Notes: a model not told the origin generated them from the sequence alone. 60,211 nucleotides of DNA from [Mycobacterium] manitobense (GCF_025821665.1 NZ_JACKSJ010000258.1:140-60350); one strand, 5' to 3'. Positions 1-8,448 are shown, counted from the stretch's first letter. A program made the numbers and translations.

Positions 1-839
1 GGGCGGCCCCGACGATCCTCGAGCACGGCACCCCCGAGCAGGTCGAGCGGTTCGTGCCGCCCACCCTGAGTGGCGAGCTGATCTGGTGCCAGTTGTTCTC
101 CGAGCCGGGCGCCGGCTCCGACCTCGCGGCCTTGCGCACCAAAGCCGTTCGTGCCGAAGGTGGTTGGAAGCTGACGGGACAGAAGGTGTGGACGTCCTCG
201 GCGCACCGGGCGCAGTGGGGAGTCTGCCTGGCGCGCACCGATCCCGACGCTCCGAAGCACAAGGGCATCACCTACTTCCTCGTCGACATGGCCTCGCCCG
301 GCATCGTGATCCGGCCGCTGCGCGAGATCACCGGCGACGAACTGTTCAACGAGGTGTTCTTCGACGACGTGTTCGTGCCCGACGAGATGGTGGTCGGCTC
401 GGTCAACGACGGCTGGCGACTGGCGCGCACCACCCTCGCCAACGAGCGCGTCGCGATGGCAGCGGGCACCGCGCTGGGCAATCCGATGGAGGAATTGCTG
501 CGCACCGTCACCGAACTCGACCTCGACGTCGCCGAGCAGGACCGCCTCGGCACCCTGATCCTGTCCGCCCAGATCGGCGCGCTGCTCGACCAGCGGATCG
601 CCCAACTCGCGGTGGGCGGTCAGGATCCCGGTCCGCAGTCCAGTGTCCGCAAGCTGATCGGGGTGCGGCACCGTCAGGCGCTGGCGGAGTTCAAGATGGA
701 CCTGTCGGAGGGTGCCGGCGCCGTGCACAGCCCCCAGGTGTTCGAGTTCCTCAACACCCGCTGCCTGACCATCGCGGGCGGCACGGAGCAGATCCTGCTG
801 ACGCTCGCCGGCGAGCGCCTGCTGGGCCTGCCGCGCTAG
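1..839 (+). CDS. fadE34: Acyl-CoA dehydrogenase FadE34 (ChsE3), 3' part only
   Basis: The frame is open from the window edge and ends at the TAG at 837-839; about 279 C-terminal residues are visible. They show the acyl-CoA dehydrogenase middle domain (FSEPGAGSDLAAL, then the GQKVWTSSAH segment) and a C-terminal helical domain ending IAGGTEQILLTLAGERLLGLPR. The family member next to kshB and hsaA in mycobacteria is FadE34, a long protein of about 710 residues with two fused dehydrogenase halves; this would be the C-terminal half. FadE34 is known to desaturate a steroid-CoA with a five-carbon side chain in the cholesterol pathway. The 3' end overlaps the convergent secreted-protein gene by 4 bp. 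The name rests on context as much as on sequence, because the N-terminal half and the start are outside the window. Confidence 0.85.
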   Translation, partial: AAPTILEHGTPEQVERFVPPTLSGELIWCQLFSEPGAGSDLAALRTKAVRAEGGWKLTGQKVWTSSAHRAQWGVCLARTDPDAPKHKGITYFLVDMASPGIVIRPLREITGDELFNEVFFDDVFVPDEMVVGSVNDGWRLARTTLANERVAMAAGTALGNPMEELLRTVTELDLDVAEQDRLGTLILSAQIGALLDQRIAQLAVGGQDPGPQSSVRKLIGVRHRQALAEFKMDLSEGAGAVHSPQVFEFLNTRCLTIAGGTEQILLTLAGERLLGLPR

Positions 840-1372
840 TTGAACGAGGCCTGCGCGCAGGCGTCCGGCGACGTCAAGTTGACGCCTGCGTACACGACTT
901 GGATGTGGGCGCACACGATCAGCGGGACGTCGTTCCTGTGCTGTCCCGTCCGCCAGTCCGTGGGCCAGGTGTTGCCCTGCACAGTGAACTTCTCGGGCGG
1001 CCCGCCGCCGAAGTAAACCGTCGACAACTCGACGTAAGTTTGCGACTTGAACAGCCGGGTGTTCGGCGAAACGAACTGAGTCTCGACCCAGACCCCGCGG
1101 TCCATGGTTCGCACCGTCGTGGTCTGGCGGCCGTACGCGTCGCCGGGAAACCCGATCACACCCTCGGGGGAGCGCAGGTTGGCGGCAGTGTTCCACAGGC
1201 AGTTCGATTCGGCCGCAATGCAGTTCGCGGTGACGTGCATCTCGAGCGTGGTGGTGGGGTTCACCGGAATAGAGGAGTGGGCCGTGTCGATCGCAGCGGA
1301 TGCGGCCGGATTCGGTGCGATGAACATCAACGCCGATATCCCCGCCAGCCAGCCTGTCAATCGCTTGGTCAC
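836..1372 (-). CDS. Secreted hypothetical protein, Rv3572-like
   Basis: The 178-residue protein begins MTKRLTGWLAGISALMFIAPNPAASA, a typical signal peptide with a positively charged start, a hydrophobic core and an AxA-type cleavage site near residue 26. The mature part has Cys residues around 51, 58, 153 and 172 that could form two disulfides, and no catalytic motif I recognise. Its position between fadE34 and kshB matches Rv3572 of M. tuberculosis, a conserved protein of unknown function. It reads in the same direction as kshB, 36 bp downstream of that gene, so it may be co-transcribed from the KstR-controlled kshB promoter. Export to the cell envelope or outside is inferred from the signal sequence only. 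Confidence 0.8.
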   Translation of the reverse strand: MTKRLTGWLAGISALMFIAPNPAASAAIDTAHSSIPVNPTTTLEMHVTANCIAAESNCLWNTAANLRSPEGVIGFPGDAYGRQTTTVRTMDRGVWVETQFVSPNTRLFKSQTYVELSTVYFGGGPPEKFTVQGNTWPTDWRTGQHRNDVPLIVCAHIQVVYAGVNLTSPDACAQASFN

Positions 1373-1408
1373 GTTGTTCCCTTCGGTGCGGCGAATGATA
1401 GCCCTTCG

Positions 1409-2476
1409 CTACTCGTCGTAAGTGACTTCAACCGATTCCGAACGCGGCAGCGCCTGGCATCCCAGGATCAGGCCCTCGTCGAGATCGGACTGCTCGAGCA
1501 CGTCGTTGATCGGCATCTCGACGTCCCCGCTCTTCTTGAGCACCGCGCACGCGCCGCAGTGGCCCTCGCGGCAGGAGAACGGCGCGTCGAGTCCCTTGTC
1601 GAGCAGGACGTCGAGCAGCTTGGCCTTGCGCGGCCACGTCACCTCGTGAGTGGCGCCGTCGAGTGTCACCACCGCGGTCGCGGGGCCTTCGTCGCTGTCG
1701 TCCTCCTCGATCACCACTGCGGCGAACGGGTCGGATTCGAGCGACTTGAACACCTCGAGATGGATGCGGTTGTCGGCGGCGCCTGCGCTGCGCAGGGCCT
1801 TCTCGGCGGCGGTCATGAACGGTCCTGGCCCGCAGATGTACGCGTCGTGGCCGGCATAGGGCGCGATGAGGCCCGCCAGCGCGGCCGGGTCGGGCAGGCC
1901 CTGCACGGTCTCGAGCCAGTGCACGACGGTCAACCGGTCGGGGTATTCGGCCGCCAGGTCGCGCAACGCGCCGCCGAAGATCACCGACTTCTCGTCGCGG
2001 TTCGCGTAGAGCAGGACCACCCTGCCGCTGCCCTTCACCAGCGCCGACTTCAGGATCGCCAGCATCGGCGTGATCCCGCTGCCCGCGGCCAGCAACAGGA
2101 AATCGCCGTCCAGCGTCTTGGGCACGAACGTGCCCGACGGCGCCAGCACGTGCAGCTTCATGCCGGGGTGCGCGTGGTCGCACAGCCAGTTCGACGCGTA
2201 GCCGTCGGCGGTGCGCTTGACCGTCACGGTCAGCGGATCGTCGGTGAACGGCGAACTGCACAGCGAGTAGCAGCGGGCGACGGAACCGGTGCGGTCGCTG
2301 GGCACCCGAAGGGTCAGGAACTGCCCCGGCGCGTAGCGCAACCGCTCGGCGGGAATCTCCGGGTCACCGGGCCCGTCTGGCACCTTGAACACCAACGAAC
2401 GTGCGTCGGCGGTCTCCTCGACCACGTCGGCCACTTCGAGCTCGAGCACGTGGCTGCCGAGCGGCTCGTCGGTCAC
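1409..2476 (-). CDS. kshB: 3-ketosteroid 9-alpha-hydroxylase, reductase subunit KshB
   Basis: This 355-residue protein is a ferredoxin-NADP reductase-type flavoprotein fused to a C-terminal plant-type [2Fe-2S] ferredoxin domain. Visible motifs are RCYSLCSSP (FAD binding, about 68-76), LLLAAGSGITPML (NADPH side, about 127-139), and the cluster cysteines C302, C307, C310 and C340 in the CxxxxCxxC...C pattern. KshB passes electrons from NAD(P)H to the Rieske oxygenase KshA, which hydroxylates C9 of the steroid nucleus and so triggers ring B opening. KshA is not in the window. The gene is divergent from hsaA; the KstR box at 2506-2519 lies 30 bp upstream of its start. Length and domain order match KshB of M. 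tuberculosis (Rv3571). Confidence 0.95.
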   Translation of the reverse strand: MTDEPLGSHVLELEVADVVEETADARSLVFKVPDGPGDPEIPAERLRYAPGQFLTLRVPSDRTGSVARCYSLCSSPFTDDPLTVTVKRTADGYASNWLCDHAHPGMKLHVLAPSGTFVPKTLDGDFLLLAAGSGITPMLAILKSALVKGSGRVVLLYANRDEKSVIFGGALRDLAAEYPDRLTVVHWLETVQGLPDPAALAGLIAPYAGHDAYICGPGPFMTAAEKALRSAGAADNRIHLEVFKSLESDPFAAVVIEEDDSDEGPATAVVTLDGATHEVTWPRKAKLLDVLLDKGLDAPFSCREGHCGACAVLKKSGDVEMPINDVLEQSDLDEGLILGCQALPRSESVEVTYDE

Positions 2477-2505
2477 GTCGCCTCAACCCTTCCGTCGCGT
2501 AGAAT

Positions 2506-2519
2506 TAGAACAGGTTACA
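2506..2519. promoter_or_regulatory. KstR operator, kshB side
   Basis: The sequence TAGAACAGGTTACA fits the published KstR consensus TnnAACnnGTTnnA at every fixed position. It lies 30 bp from the kshB start in the kshB-hsaA divergent region. KstR is a TetR repressor released by a cholesterol-derived CoA thioester; its gene would be expected just beyond the left edge of the window. Confidence 0.85.
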
Positions 2520-2573
2520 GAAATGCATGTGCGCAGGTCCAGCCGCCACAGGAATACGCTGCTCGACACAAAT

Positions 2574-2587
2574 CGTAACGTGTTCTA
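2574..2587. promoter_or_regulatory. KstR operator, hsaA side
   Basis: CGTAACGTGTTCTA carries the AACnnGTTnnA core and differs from the consensus TnnAACnnGTTnnA only at the first base. It lies 35 bp upstream of the hsaA GTG start. With the box at 2506-2519 it gives each divergent promoter its own KstR site. Confidence 0.8.
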
Positions 2588-2622
2588 ATCTTTGTCCAGC
2601 CCTACTTCCGGGAGGCACTCCA

Positions 2623-3807
2623 GTGACGTCCATTGAACAGCGTGACGTGCAGTCGGTCCTAGCCGGCATCGACGATCTGCTGCCGCTGATCGCCAAGCGC
2701 GCCCAATCCGCCGAGGAACTGCGGCGCCTCCCCGACGAGACGATCAACGAACTCGACGAGGTCGGTTTCTTCAAGCTGCTGCAGCCCGAGCAGTGGGGCG
2801 GCCTGCAGTGCGACCCGACCGCCTTCTACGAGGCCGTCCGGCGGATCGCCAGCGCGTGCGGTTCCACGGGCTGGGTGAGCTCGATCATCGGCGTGCACAA
2901 CTGGCATCTGGCGCTGTTCGACCAGCAGGCCCAGGACGAGGTGTGGGGCAGTGACCCGACGGTCCGGGTGTCGTCCTCGTACGCCCCGATGGGTGCGGGC
3001 ACCGTGGTCGACGGCGGCTACCTGGTCAACGGTGCGTGGCAGTGGTCGTCCGGATGTGACCACGCCACCTGGGCGTTCCTCGGCGGCCCGGTGATCAAGG
3101 ACGGCAGGCCGGTCGATTTCGGCAGCTTCCTGATCCCGCGCAGCGACTACCGCATCGACGACGTCTGGAACGTGGTGGGGCTCAAGGGCACCGGCAGCAA
3201 CACCGTCGTGGTCAAGGACGTCTTCGTCCCGCGCCACCGGTTCCTGTCGTATCGGGCGATGAACGACGGCACCGCGGGTGGCTACGAGAACAACACCGCG
3301 CCGGTCTACAAGATGCCGTGGGGCACCATGCATCCCACCACCATCAGTGCGCCCATCATGGGAATGGCCTACGGCGCCTACGACGCGCACGTCGAGCATC
3401 AGGGCAAGCGCGTGCGTGCGGCGTTCGCGGGCGAGAAGTCCAAGGACGACCCGTTCGCCAAGATCCGGATCGCCGAGGCGGCCAGCGACATCGACGCCGG
3501 CTGGCGTCAGCTGATCGGCAACGTCCGCGACGAGTACCAGCTGCTGCAGGCCGGCCAGGACATCCCGTTCGAGCTGCGCGCCAGGGCCCGCCGCGACCAG
3601 GTGCGCGCCACCGCCCGCGCCATCGCGTCGATCGACCTGCTCTTCGAGGCCTCGGGCGCCACCGCGCTCAATCTCGACCAGCCCGTCCAGCGGTTCTGGC
3701 GCGACGCCCACGCCGGCCGGGTGCACGCCGCCAACGAGCCCGAGCGTGCCTACCTGATCTTCGGCAACGACGCATTCGGGCTGCCACCGCAGGACACGAT
3801 GGTCTAG
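2623..3807 (+). CDS. hsaA: 3-HSA monooxygenase, oxygenase subunit HsaA
   Basis: HsaA is a flavin-dependent monooxygenase of the acyl-CoA dehydrogenase fold. It hydroxylates 3-HSA to the catechol 3,4-DHSA during sterol ring A degradation, using reduced flavin from HsaB. The frame is open further upstream, but the GTG at 2623 is chosen because it gives the family N-terminus (MTSIEQRDVQSVLAGIDDLL), a length of 394 residues equal to the known protein, and a strong ribosome site GGGAGG at 2610-2615. The upstream frame would also run across the KstR box. Segments such as FFKLLQPEQWGG and GTGSNTVVVKDVFVP are typical of this subgroup. Its stop is directly followed by the hsaD ATG, so the operon is tightly coupled. 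Confidence 0.94.
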   Translation: MTSIEQRDVQSVLAGIDDLLPLIAKRAQSAEELRRLPDETINELDEVGFFKLLQPEQWGGLQCDPTAFYEAVRRIASACGSTGWVSSIIGVHNWHLALFDQQAQDEVWGSDPTVRVSSSYAPMGAGTVVDGGYLVNGAWQWSSGCDHATWAFLGGPVIKDGRPVDFGSFLIPRSDYRIDDVWNVVGLKGTGSNTVVVKDVFVPRHRFLSYRAMNDGTAGGYENNTAPVYKMPWGTMHPTTISAPIMGMAYGAYDAHVEHQGKRVRAAFAGEKSKDDPFAKIRIAEAASDIDAGWRQLIGNVRDEYQLLQAGQDIPFELRARARRDQVRATARAIASIDLLFEASGATALNLDQPVQRFWRDAHAGRVHAANEPERAYLIFGNDAFGLPPQDTMV

Positions 3808-4698
3808 ATGACGTCGTACATCAAACAGGTCGAGACGCAGGCCGAGGTCACCTTCGAGTCGACGTCGCGCTACGCGCAGGTGGCCGACGACATGAAGCTG
3901 CACTACCACGAGGCGGGCGTCGGCAACGGCGAGACGATCGTGCTGCTGCACGGCGGCGGTCCCGGCGCGTCGAGCTGGTCGAACTTCGGCCGCAACATCG
4001 CGGTGCTGGCCAGGCACTTCCACGTCCTGGCCGTCGACCAGCCGGGCTACGGCCACTCGAGCAAGCACACCGAGCACGAGCAGTACAACCGTTACAGCGC
4101 CAACGCGCTGCTCGGCCTGTTCGACCACCTCGGCATCGAACGCGCTGCGCTGGTGGGCAACTCGCTCGGCGGCGGCACCGCTGTGCGCTTCGCGCTGGAC
4201 AATCCGAAGCGGGCGGGCCGGCTGGTGCTGATGGGGCCCGGGGGTCTGAGCGTCAACCTGTTCGCCCCTGATCCCACCGAAGGCGTCAAGCTGCTGGGCC
4301 GCTTCACCGCGGATCCCACCCGCGAGAACATGGAGCGCTTCCTGCGCATCATGGTCTTCGACCAGAAGATGGTGACGCCCGAACTGGTCGACGAGCGGTT
4401 CGCGATCGCGAGCCAGCCGGAGTCGCTGGCCGCCGCGCGGGCGATGGGGAAGTCGTTCGCCGGGGCGGACTTCGAGCTCGGCATGATGTGGCGCGAGGTG
4501 TACAAGCTGCGCCAGCCGATACTGCTGATCTGGGGCCGGGAGGACCGGGTCAACCCGCTCGACGGCGCCCTGGTGGCGCTCAAGCAGATCCCCCGGGTGC
4601 AGCTGCACGTCTTCGGGCAGTGCGGCCACTGGGCCCAGCTGGAGAAGTTCGACGAATTCAACAAGCTCACCATCGATTTCCTGGGAGGTACACGATGA
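3808..4698 (+). CDS. hsaD: 4,9-DSHA hydrolase HsaD (meta-cleavage product hydrolase)
   Basis: HsaD is a 296-residue alpha/beta hydrolase that splits the C-C bond of the meta-cleavage product 4,9-DSHA into a C/D-ring propionate (DOHNAA, later HIP) and 2-hydroxyhexa-2,4-dienoate. The oxyanion region LLHGGGPGASSWSNF (about 46-60), the nucleophile elbow VGNSLGGG with S119, the acid in WGREDRVNPLDG, and the histidine in FGQCGHWAQ make the complete triad visible. The ATG follows the hsaA stop without a gap, and the hsaD stop overlaps the hsaC start (ATGA at 4695-4698). This matches the operon order known from M. tuberculosis. Confidence 0.95.
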   Translation: MTSYIKQVETQAEVTFESTSRYAQVADDMKLHYHEAGVGNGETIVLLHGGGPGASSWSNFGRNIAVLARHFHVLAVDQPGYGHSSKHTEHEQYNRYSANALLGLFDHLGIERAALVGNSLGGGTAVRFALDNPKRAGRLVLMGPGGLSVNLFAPDPTEGVKLLGRFTADPTRENMERFLRIMVFDQKMVTPELVDERFAIASQPESLAAARAMGKSFAGADFELGMMWREVYKLRQPILLIWGREDRVNPLDGALVALKQIPRVQLHVFGQCGHWAQLEKFDEFNKLTIDFLGGTR

Positions 4699-5597
4699 GC
4701 ATCCGTTCTCTGGGGTACCTGCGCATCGAGAGCGCCGACGTCGGCGCCTGGCGCGAGTACGCGTTGAAGGTGCTCGGCATGGTCGAGGGCAAGGGCCCCA
4801 CCGAGGGCGCGCTCTACCTGCGGATGGACGAGTTCCCGGCCCGCATGGTGATCGTGCCCGGCGACCGTGACCGGCTGCTGTCGTCGGGTTGGGAGACCGC
4901 GAACGCCGCTGCGCTGCAGGAGATCCGCAACCGTCTCGACATCGAGGGGACGCCGTACAAGGAGGCCACGGCCGCCGAACTCGCCGACCGTCGCGTCGAC
5001 GAGATGATCGTCTTCGACGACCCGTCGGGCAACACCATCGAGGTGTTCCACGGGGTGGCACTGGAGCATCGCCGTGTCGTGAGCCCCTACGGCCACAAGT
5101 TCGTCACCGAGGAGCAGGGCCTCGGCCACGTGGTGCTGACCACCCGCGACGACGCCGAGACGCTGCACTTCTACCGCGATGTGCTCGGCTTCCACCTGCG
5201 CGACTCGATGCGACTGCCACCGCAGCTGGTCGGCCGTCCCGCCGACGGCGCGCCGGCGTGGTTGCGGTTCCTCGGCGTGAACCCGAGGCACCACAGCCTG
5301 GCGTTCATGCCCGGCGAGACCCCAAGCGGCATCGTGCATCTCATGGTCGAGGTCGAGAACGCCGACGACGTGGGCCTGTGCCTGGACCGGGCGCTGCGGC
5401 GCAAGGTCAAGATGTCGGCGACCCTGGGGCGGCACGTCAACGACAAGATGCTGTCGTTCTACATGAAGACTCCCGGCGGCTTCGACGTCGAGTTCGGTTG
5501 TGAGGGGCTCGAAGTGGAGGATGACGCCACGTGGATCGCTCGCGAGAGCACCGCGGTCAGTCTGTGGGGGCACGACTTCAGCGTCGGCTTCAAGTAG
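4695..5597 (+). CDS. hsaC: 3,4-DHSA extradiol dioxygenase HsaC
   Basis: HsaC is a 300-residue type I extradiol dioxygenase with two vicinal-oxygen-chelate halves. It cleaves the catechol ring of 3,4-DHSA using Fe(II) and oxygen. The three expected metal ligands are present: H145 in GLGHVVLTT, H215 in SGIVHLMVE, and E266 in GGFDVEFGC. The ATG at 4695 overlaps the hsaD stop by 4 bp, and a ribosome site GGGAGG lies just upstream inside hsaD. Length and ligand positions agree with HsaC of M. tuberculosis (Rv3568c). It is followed 34 bp later by hsaB, so the four ring-cleavage genes form one transcription unit from the KstR-controlled promoter before hsaA. Confidence 0.96.
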   Translation: MSIRSLGYLRIESADVGAWREYALKVLGMVEGKGPTEGALYLRMDEFPARMVIVPGDRDRLLSSGWETANAAALQEIRNRLDIEGTPYKEATAAELADRRVDEMIVFDDPSGNTIEVFHGVALEHRRVVSPYGHKFVTEEQGLGHVVLTTRDDAETLHFYRDVLGFHLRDSMRLPPQLVGRPADGAPAWLRFLGVNPRHHSLAFMPGETPSGIVHLMVEVENADDVGLCLDRALRRKVKMSATLGRHVNDKMLSFYMKTPGGFDVEFGCEGLEVEDDATWIARESTAVSLWGHDFSVGFK

Positions 5598-5631
5598 CGA
5601 TGAGCGTCCGCGCGAAGAGCCGAGGACACTG

Positions 5632-6198
5632 ATGGCCGCCGAGCCCATCGACCCGCGCACATTCCGGCATGTGCTCGGCCAGTTCTGCACTGGCATCACG
5701 ATCATCACGACGGTGCACGACGACGAGCCGGTCGGCTTCGCGTGCCAGTCCTTCGCGGCGCTGTCGCTCGACCCGCCACTGGTGCTGTTCTGCCCCACGA
5801 AGGTGTCGCGGTCCTGGCAGGCGATCGAGGCGAGCGGCAAGTTCTGCGTCAACGTGCTGCACGAGAAGCAGAAGGACGTCTCGGCGCGGTTCGGGTCGAA
5901 GACTCCGGACAAGTTCGCCGGGATCGACTGGCGGCTCTCGAAGCTCGGCTCGCCGGTGATCGACGGCACGCTCGCGCACATCGACTGCACGGTGGCCTCG
6001 GTGCACGACGGTGGCGATCACTTCGTGGTGTTCGGCGCGGTGCACTCGCTTTCCGAGGTGCCGAAGAAGAAGCCGCGGCCGCTGCTGTTCTACCGCGGCG
6101 AGTACACCGGCATCGAGCCCGACAAGAACTCGCCGGCGCAGTGGCGCGACGACCTCGAGGCCTTCCTCACCGCCACCACCCCCGACACCTGGCTCTAG
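5632..6198 (+). CDS. hsaB: 3-HSA monooxygenase, flavin reductase subunit HsaB
   Basis: HsaB is a 188-residue flavin reductase of the HpaC/split-barrel family. It reduces FMN or FAD with NADH to supply HsaA. Visible family features are the N-terminal FRHVLGQFCTGITIITT, the flavin-binding VGFACQSFAALSLDPPLVLFCP, and FCVNVLHEKQ in the middle. The ATG at 5632 gives the known protein length (about 187); the frame is open upstream but only across the hsaC 3' region. It closes the hsaA-D-C-B operon and is followed by a hairpin at 6199-6223 that could end the transcript. Confidence 0.94.
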   Translation: MAAEPIDPRTFRHVLGQFCTGITIITTVHDDEPVGFACQSFAALSLDPPLVLFCPTKVSRSWQAIEASGKFCVNVLHEKQKDVSARFGSKTPDKFAGIDWRLSKLGSPVIDGTLAHIDCTVASVHDGGDHFVVFGAVHSLSEVPKKKPRPLLFYRGEYTGIEPDKNSPAQWRDDLEAFLTATTPDTWL

Positions 6199-6223
6199 CG
6201 CACCCGTTTTCCGCGAGGGTGCG
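6199..6223 (+). terminator. Candidate hairpin terminator after hsaB
   Basis: CGCACCC at 6199-6205 can pair with GGGTGCG at 6217-6223 around an 11-nt loop directly after the hsaB stop. There is no strong U tract, so this is only a plausible end of the hsa operon. Confidence 0.4.
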
Positions 6224-6575
6224 TGTCTGCCGGCGACACGCCGCGCGGACTCCAGCAAATGTGCACGCTCGCGCGGCGCCGGCGATCGGGGCCGGCAAAT
6301 CCGTCGCCGGCGCGGCGTTGATTGATTCGGCACACTGCTGCCCTTAAGGGAAGCCGTCCCTGCTGGGGCGTCGCCACGGTGACGCTTGCGCGTAACCGCG
6401 CTGTCATACGGATCTACGTGCCTGGGCGAAGCGCTCGCTCGGTCCAGCGGTCATCCACATGCTGGATGGTGCAAACACCAACGGCCAGTGGTGCTTCTGT
6501 CGCTTGTGCCGACTTCACGCTGCTGTCAACCTTGGTGCGACAGGAGCGGCGACACGACAGCGCGGGGGACACGAA
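6224..6575. other. Intergenic stretch between hsaB and the small basic-protein gene
   Basis: About 350 bp without a convincing gene. Open frames here lack mycobacterial codon bias and family features. GC-rich short inverted repeats occur around 6260-6310 (GGCGCCGGCG and neighbours). The 3' part would hold the promoter and leader of the gene at 6576; I see no recognisable operator, riboswitch or RNA gene. Confidence 0.4.
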
Positions 6576-6845
6576 ATGACAAGCATCACAACTCGATCCG
6601 AGGAGCCGGGCGAAGTCGACGACACCGTCGAGTTCCCTGCCGTCGCCGCGATGCCGGTGCTCATCACAGAACAGCAAGTGCGATTCGCAACGGCGGCAGC
6701 CGAGGTCGTCGTGTCGCGCCGGCGGCCGTGGTCCTGGCTGGCCACGATGCGGACGCCGCGCAAGCCGCATCGGCGCCACCGCCCCTCTCGGCGTGCGGAT
6801 TACATGGAGCACGCCGCGATGTCGCGGGAGATGCACCGGCTCTGA
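6576..6845 (+). CDS. Small hypothetical protein, basic C-terminal half
   Basis: An 89-residue protein not recognised as a named family. The first half is acidic and Thr/Glu-rich (SEEPGEVDDTVEFPAVAAMP), and the second half is strongly basic, with RRRPWSWLATMRTPRKPHRRHRPSRR around residues 48-73. The ATG at 6576 is chosen because GGGGGAC lies 7-13 bp upstream; the frame is open further left without a good start. No signal peptide is visible; the hydrophobic stretch near ATAAAEVVV is too short for a membrane span. The next gene is convergent and ends 6 bp away. It may bind nucleic acid or the inner membrane face, but this is only inferred from charge. Confidence 0.55.
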   Translation: MTSITTRSEEPGEVDDTVEFPAVAAMPVLITEQQVRFATAAAEVVVSRRRPWSWLATMRTPRKPHRRHRPSRRADYMEHAAMSREMHRL

Positions 6846-6851
6846 TGCCGA

Positions 6852-7610
6852 CTAAAGCTGCGCGTCGATGAAGTCGACTATCGCCGCCGCCACCTCGCGG
6901 TGCGCGGTCTCGTTGAGGATGTCGTGGCGACCCGGGAACTCTTGCAGCTGTAGCGGATCGATCTGTTCGGCATACGCCCGGACAGCGCCGATCGAGGCGA
7001 TCGGATCGGCGGTGCCGTGCACGGCCAGCGTCGGCACCTCGAGGCCCGGTAGGTCCGCGCCGAATCTGTCCCAGCCGCGGTCGAGTTCGCGGGCCAGCGC
7101 TGTGGTGTCGGCGTCGATGAACGCGAGCGGATCGTTCTCCAGCGTATCCAGATAGAACGGGTCGGCCGACAGCCAATCCGGGTCCAGCTGCACGGACGTG
7201 TCGGCATCGAGCAGTTCGGCGACGGGCACGAGCGGTGCGCCCGAGATCACCGCTGCGGCCGCACGGGCGTCACCGCCCAGCAGGCGGAACAGGGTGACGA
7301 TCGCGCCGAACGAGTGGCCCTGCGCGATCACCGGCACACCGGCCTCAGCGGCCAGTGCGGTCAGCGAATCGGCGAGGGCCGAGCTGTCCTCGATCGAGCC
7401 GAAGTCACCACGGTCGCCCGGGCTCAGGCCGTGACCGAACTGATCGACCGCCCACAGGTCGATGCCCGCGGCATTCAGGGCGAAGCCGTAGCGGTGGTAG
7501 ACGCCGGTGTGCTCGCCGAAGCCGTGCAGGAAGACGACGGCCGCCCGGGGCTCGTCAACGGCCCAGTGCCGGTAGTACGCGCGGCCGCGATCGTGGTCGA
7601 GGAAGGGCAT
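6852..7610 (-). CDS. Alpha/beta hydrolase, monoacylglycerol-lipase-like
   Basis: A protein of about 252 residues from the ATG at 7608-7610 (a GTG five codons upstream is also possible). It has the serine hydrolase layout of monoacylglycerol lipases: HGFGEHTGVYHRYGFAL near the N-terminus, DQFGHGLSPGDRG, the nucleophile elbow AQGHSFGAIV, an acid in VHGTADPIAS and a histidine in GRHDILNE. The HGxGEHxxxY segment is characteristic of the Hydrolase_4/lysophospholipase group, which cleaves monoacylglycerols or similar esters in the cytosol. It reads with the next hydrolase gene upstream (gap 42 bp), so the two may form a pair. No substrate can be named from sequence. Confidence 0.8.
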   Translation of the reverse strand: MPFLDHDRGRAYYRHWAVDEPRAAVVFLHGFGEHTGVYHRYGFALNAAGIDLWAVDQFGHGLSPGDRGDFGSIEDSSALADSLTALAAEAGVPVIAQGHSFGAIVTLFRLLGGDARAAAAVISGAPLVPVAELLDADTSVQLDPDWLSADPFYLDTLENDPLAFIDADTTALARELDRGWDRFGADLPGLEVPTLAVHGTADPIASIGAVRAYAEQIDPLQLQEFPGRHDILNETAHREVAAAIVDFIDAQL

Positions 7611-7652
7611 GGCTGACTGCACCACGCGCGCAACCGTGGGCGCAAGGTGTCG

Positions 7653-8432
7653 TCAGTGCCGCTGTGCCGTGTCGAGGATCAGCTGCACCGTGTCGTGCGG
7701 TCGGTCCCAGTGCGGAAAGTGCCCACAGTCGTCGAACCAGTGCATCGTGGCATCGGGAAAACGCTCCTGGGCGCGGGCGGCCTGACTCGGTGGCGTCACC
7801 CGATCCTTTCGACCCCAACCGATCACCACCGGAGCCCGCAGCGTTCCAGCGGGTGCCCCCTGCTGCCTCGGCCCGTGCACCAGAGCATGCATCGCCGCAT
7901 CCAGGCTGGGGGAGCGCTTGAACGCCCGCAATTCCGTGCGCACCAAATCTGCGGGCAGGCGCCAGGGTCTGGCGGAGAACTGCAGCAGCAGCGCCGTTCG
8001 GGTCAGCGGGGTAGCGGCCAACGCGGGGATGAGTGGGTCGATGGCACGCACCAGCTTCAGCGACGGGCCGACCGTCGCGCCGAATATCCGCGCCTGGGCG
8101 TCGGTCCAGAACCCGCCCGGGTTCAGTGCGACCACCGCACCACCGTGACCGCGCCGCGCCATCTCCAGTGCGATGCGCGCGCCCATCGAGCTCCCGACGA
8201 CGCTGACGTCGCCGAGGTCCTGTTCGACGACGAAGTCCTGCACGGCATCGGTCAGCGCCGCGACGGTGACCTCACCGGGCAGCGGGGCGCTGGCGCCGAA
8301 GCCGGGCAGATCCACGGCGACCACCTCGCGCCGGGCGGCCAGCGCCGGGACGACGGGATCCCAGTTGTGCAGCTGCGAGATGCCGTGGACCAGCAGCAGT
8401 GGCGGACCGGAGCCATACCGACGGAAATGCAT
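7653..8432 (-). CDS. Alpha/beta hydrolase
   Basis: A 259-residue alpha/beta hydrolase. Visible are the oxyanion HGISQLHNWDP near residue 16, the VDLPGFGASAP turn, the nucleophile elbow VVGSSMGARIAL, the acidic residue in GWGRKDRVTPPSQ, and a histidine in FDDCGHFPHWDRP. This pattern resembles esterases and C-C hydrolases of the same fold, but no signature for one substrate stands out. It lies 42 bp upstream of a second hydrolase on the same strand and just downstream of the LysR regulator, from which it is separated by a hairpin at 8449-8468. Whether it belongs to the steroid pathway is not supported by any visible KstR or KstR2 box. Confidence 0.8.
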   Translation of the reverse strand: MHFRRYGSGPPLLLVHGISQLHNWDPVVPALAARREVVAVDLPGFGASAPLPGEVTVAALTDAVQDFVVEQDLGDVSVVGSSMGARIALEMARRGHGGAVVALNPGGFWTDAQARIFGATVGPSLKLVRAIDPLIPALAATPLTRTALLLQFSARPWRLPADLVRTELRAFKRSPSLDAAMHALVHGPRQQGAPAGTLRAPVVIGWGRKDRVTPPSQAARAQERFPDATMHWFDDCGHFPHWDRPHDTVQLILDTAQRH

Positions 8433-8448
8433 GGAGGTGGTCTACCCA

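Noticed and set aside
86..2578. An 830-codon open frame on the plus strand across fadE34, the secreted protein gene and kshB
   Set aside because: It is a shadow of three genes with clear families in other frames; its product is Arg-rich with no domain, as expected from GC-rich alternative frames.
2527..2622. Longer N-terminus for HsaA from an earlier ATG
   Set aside because: It would place the KstR box and the ribosome site inside the coding region and add residues not found in the family.
2659..5061. An 800-codon open frame antisense to hsaA, hsaD and hsaC
   Set aside because: It is antisense to well-identified enzymes, has low-complexity composition and no recognisable fold.
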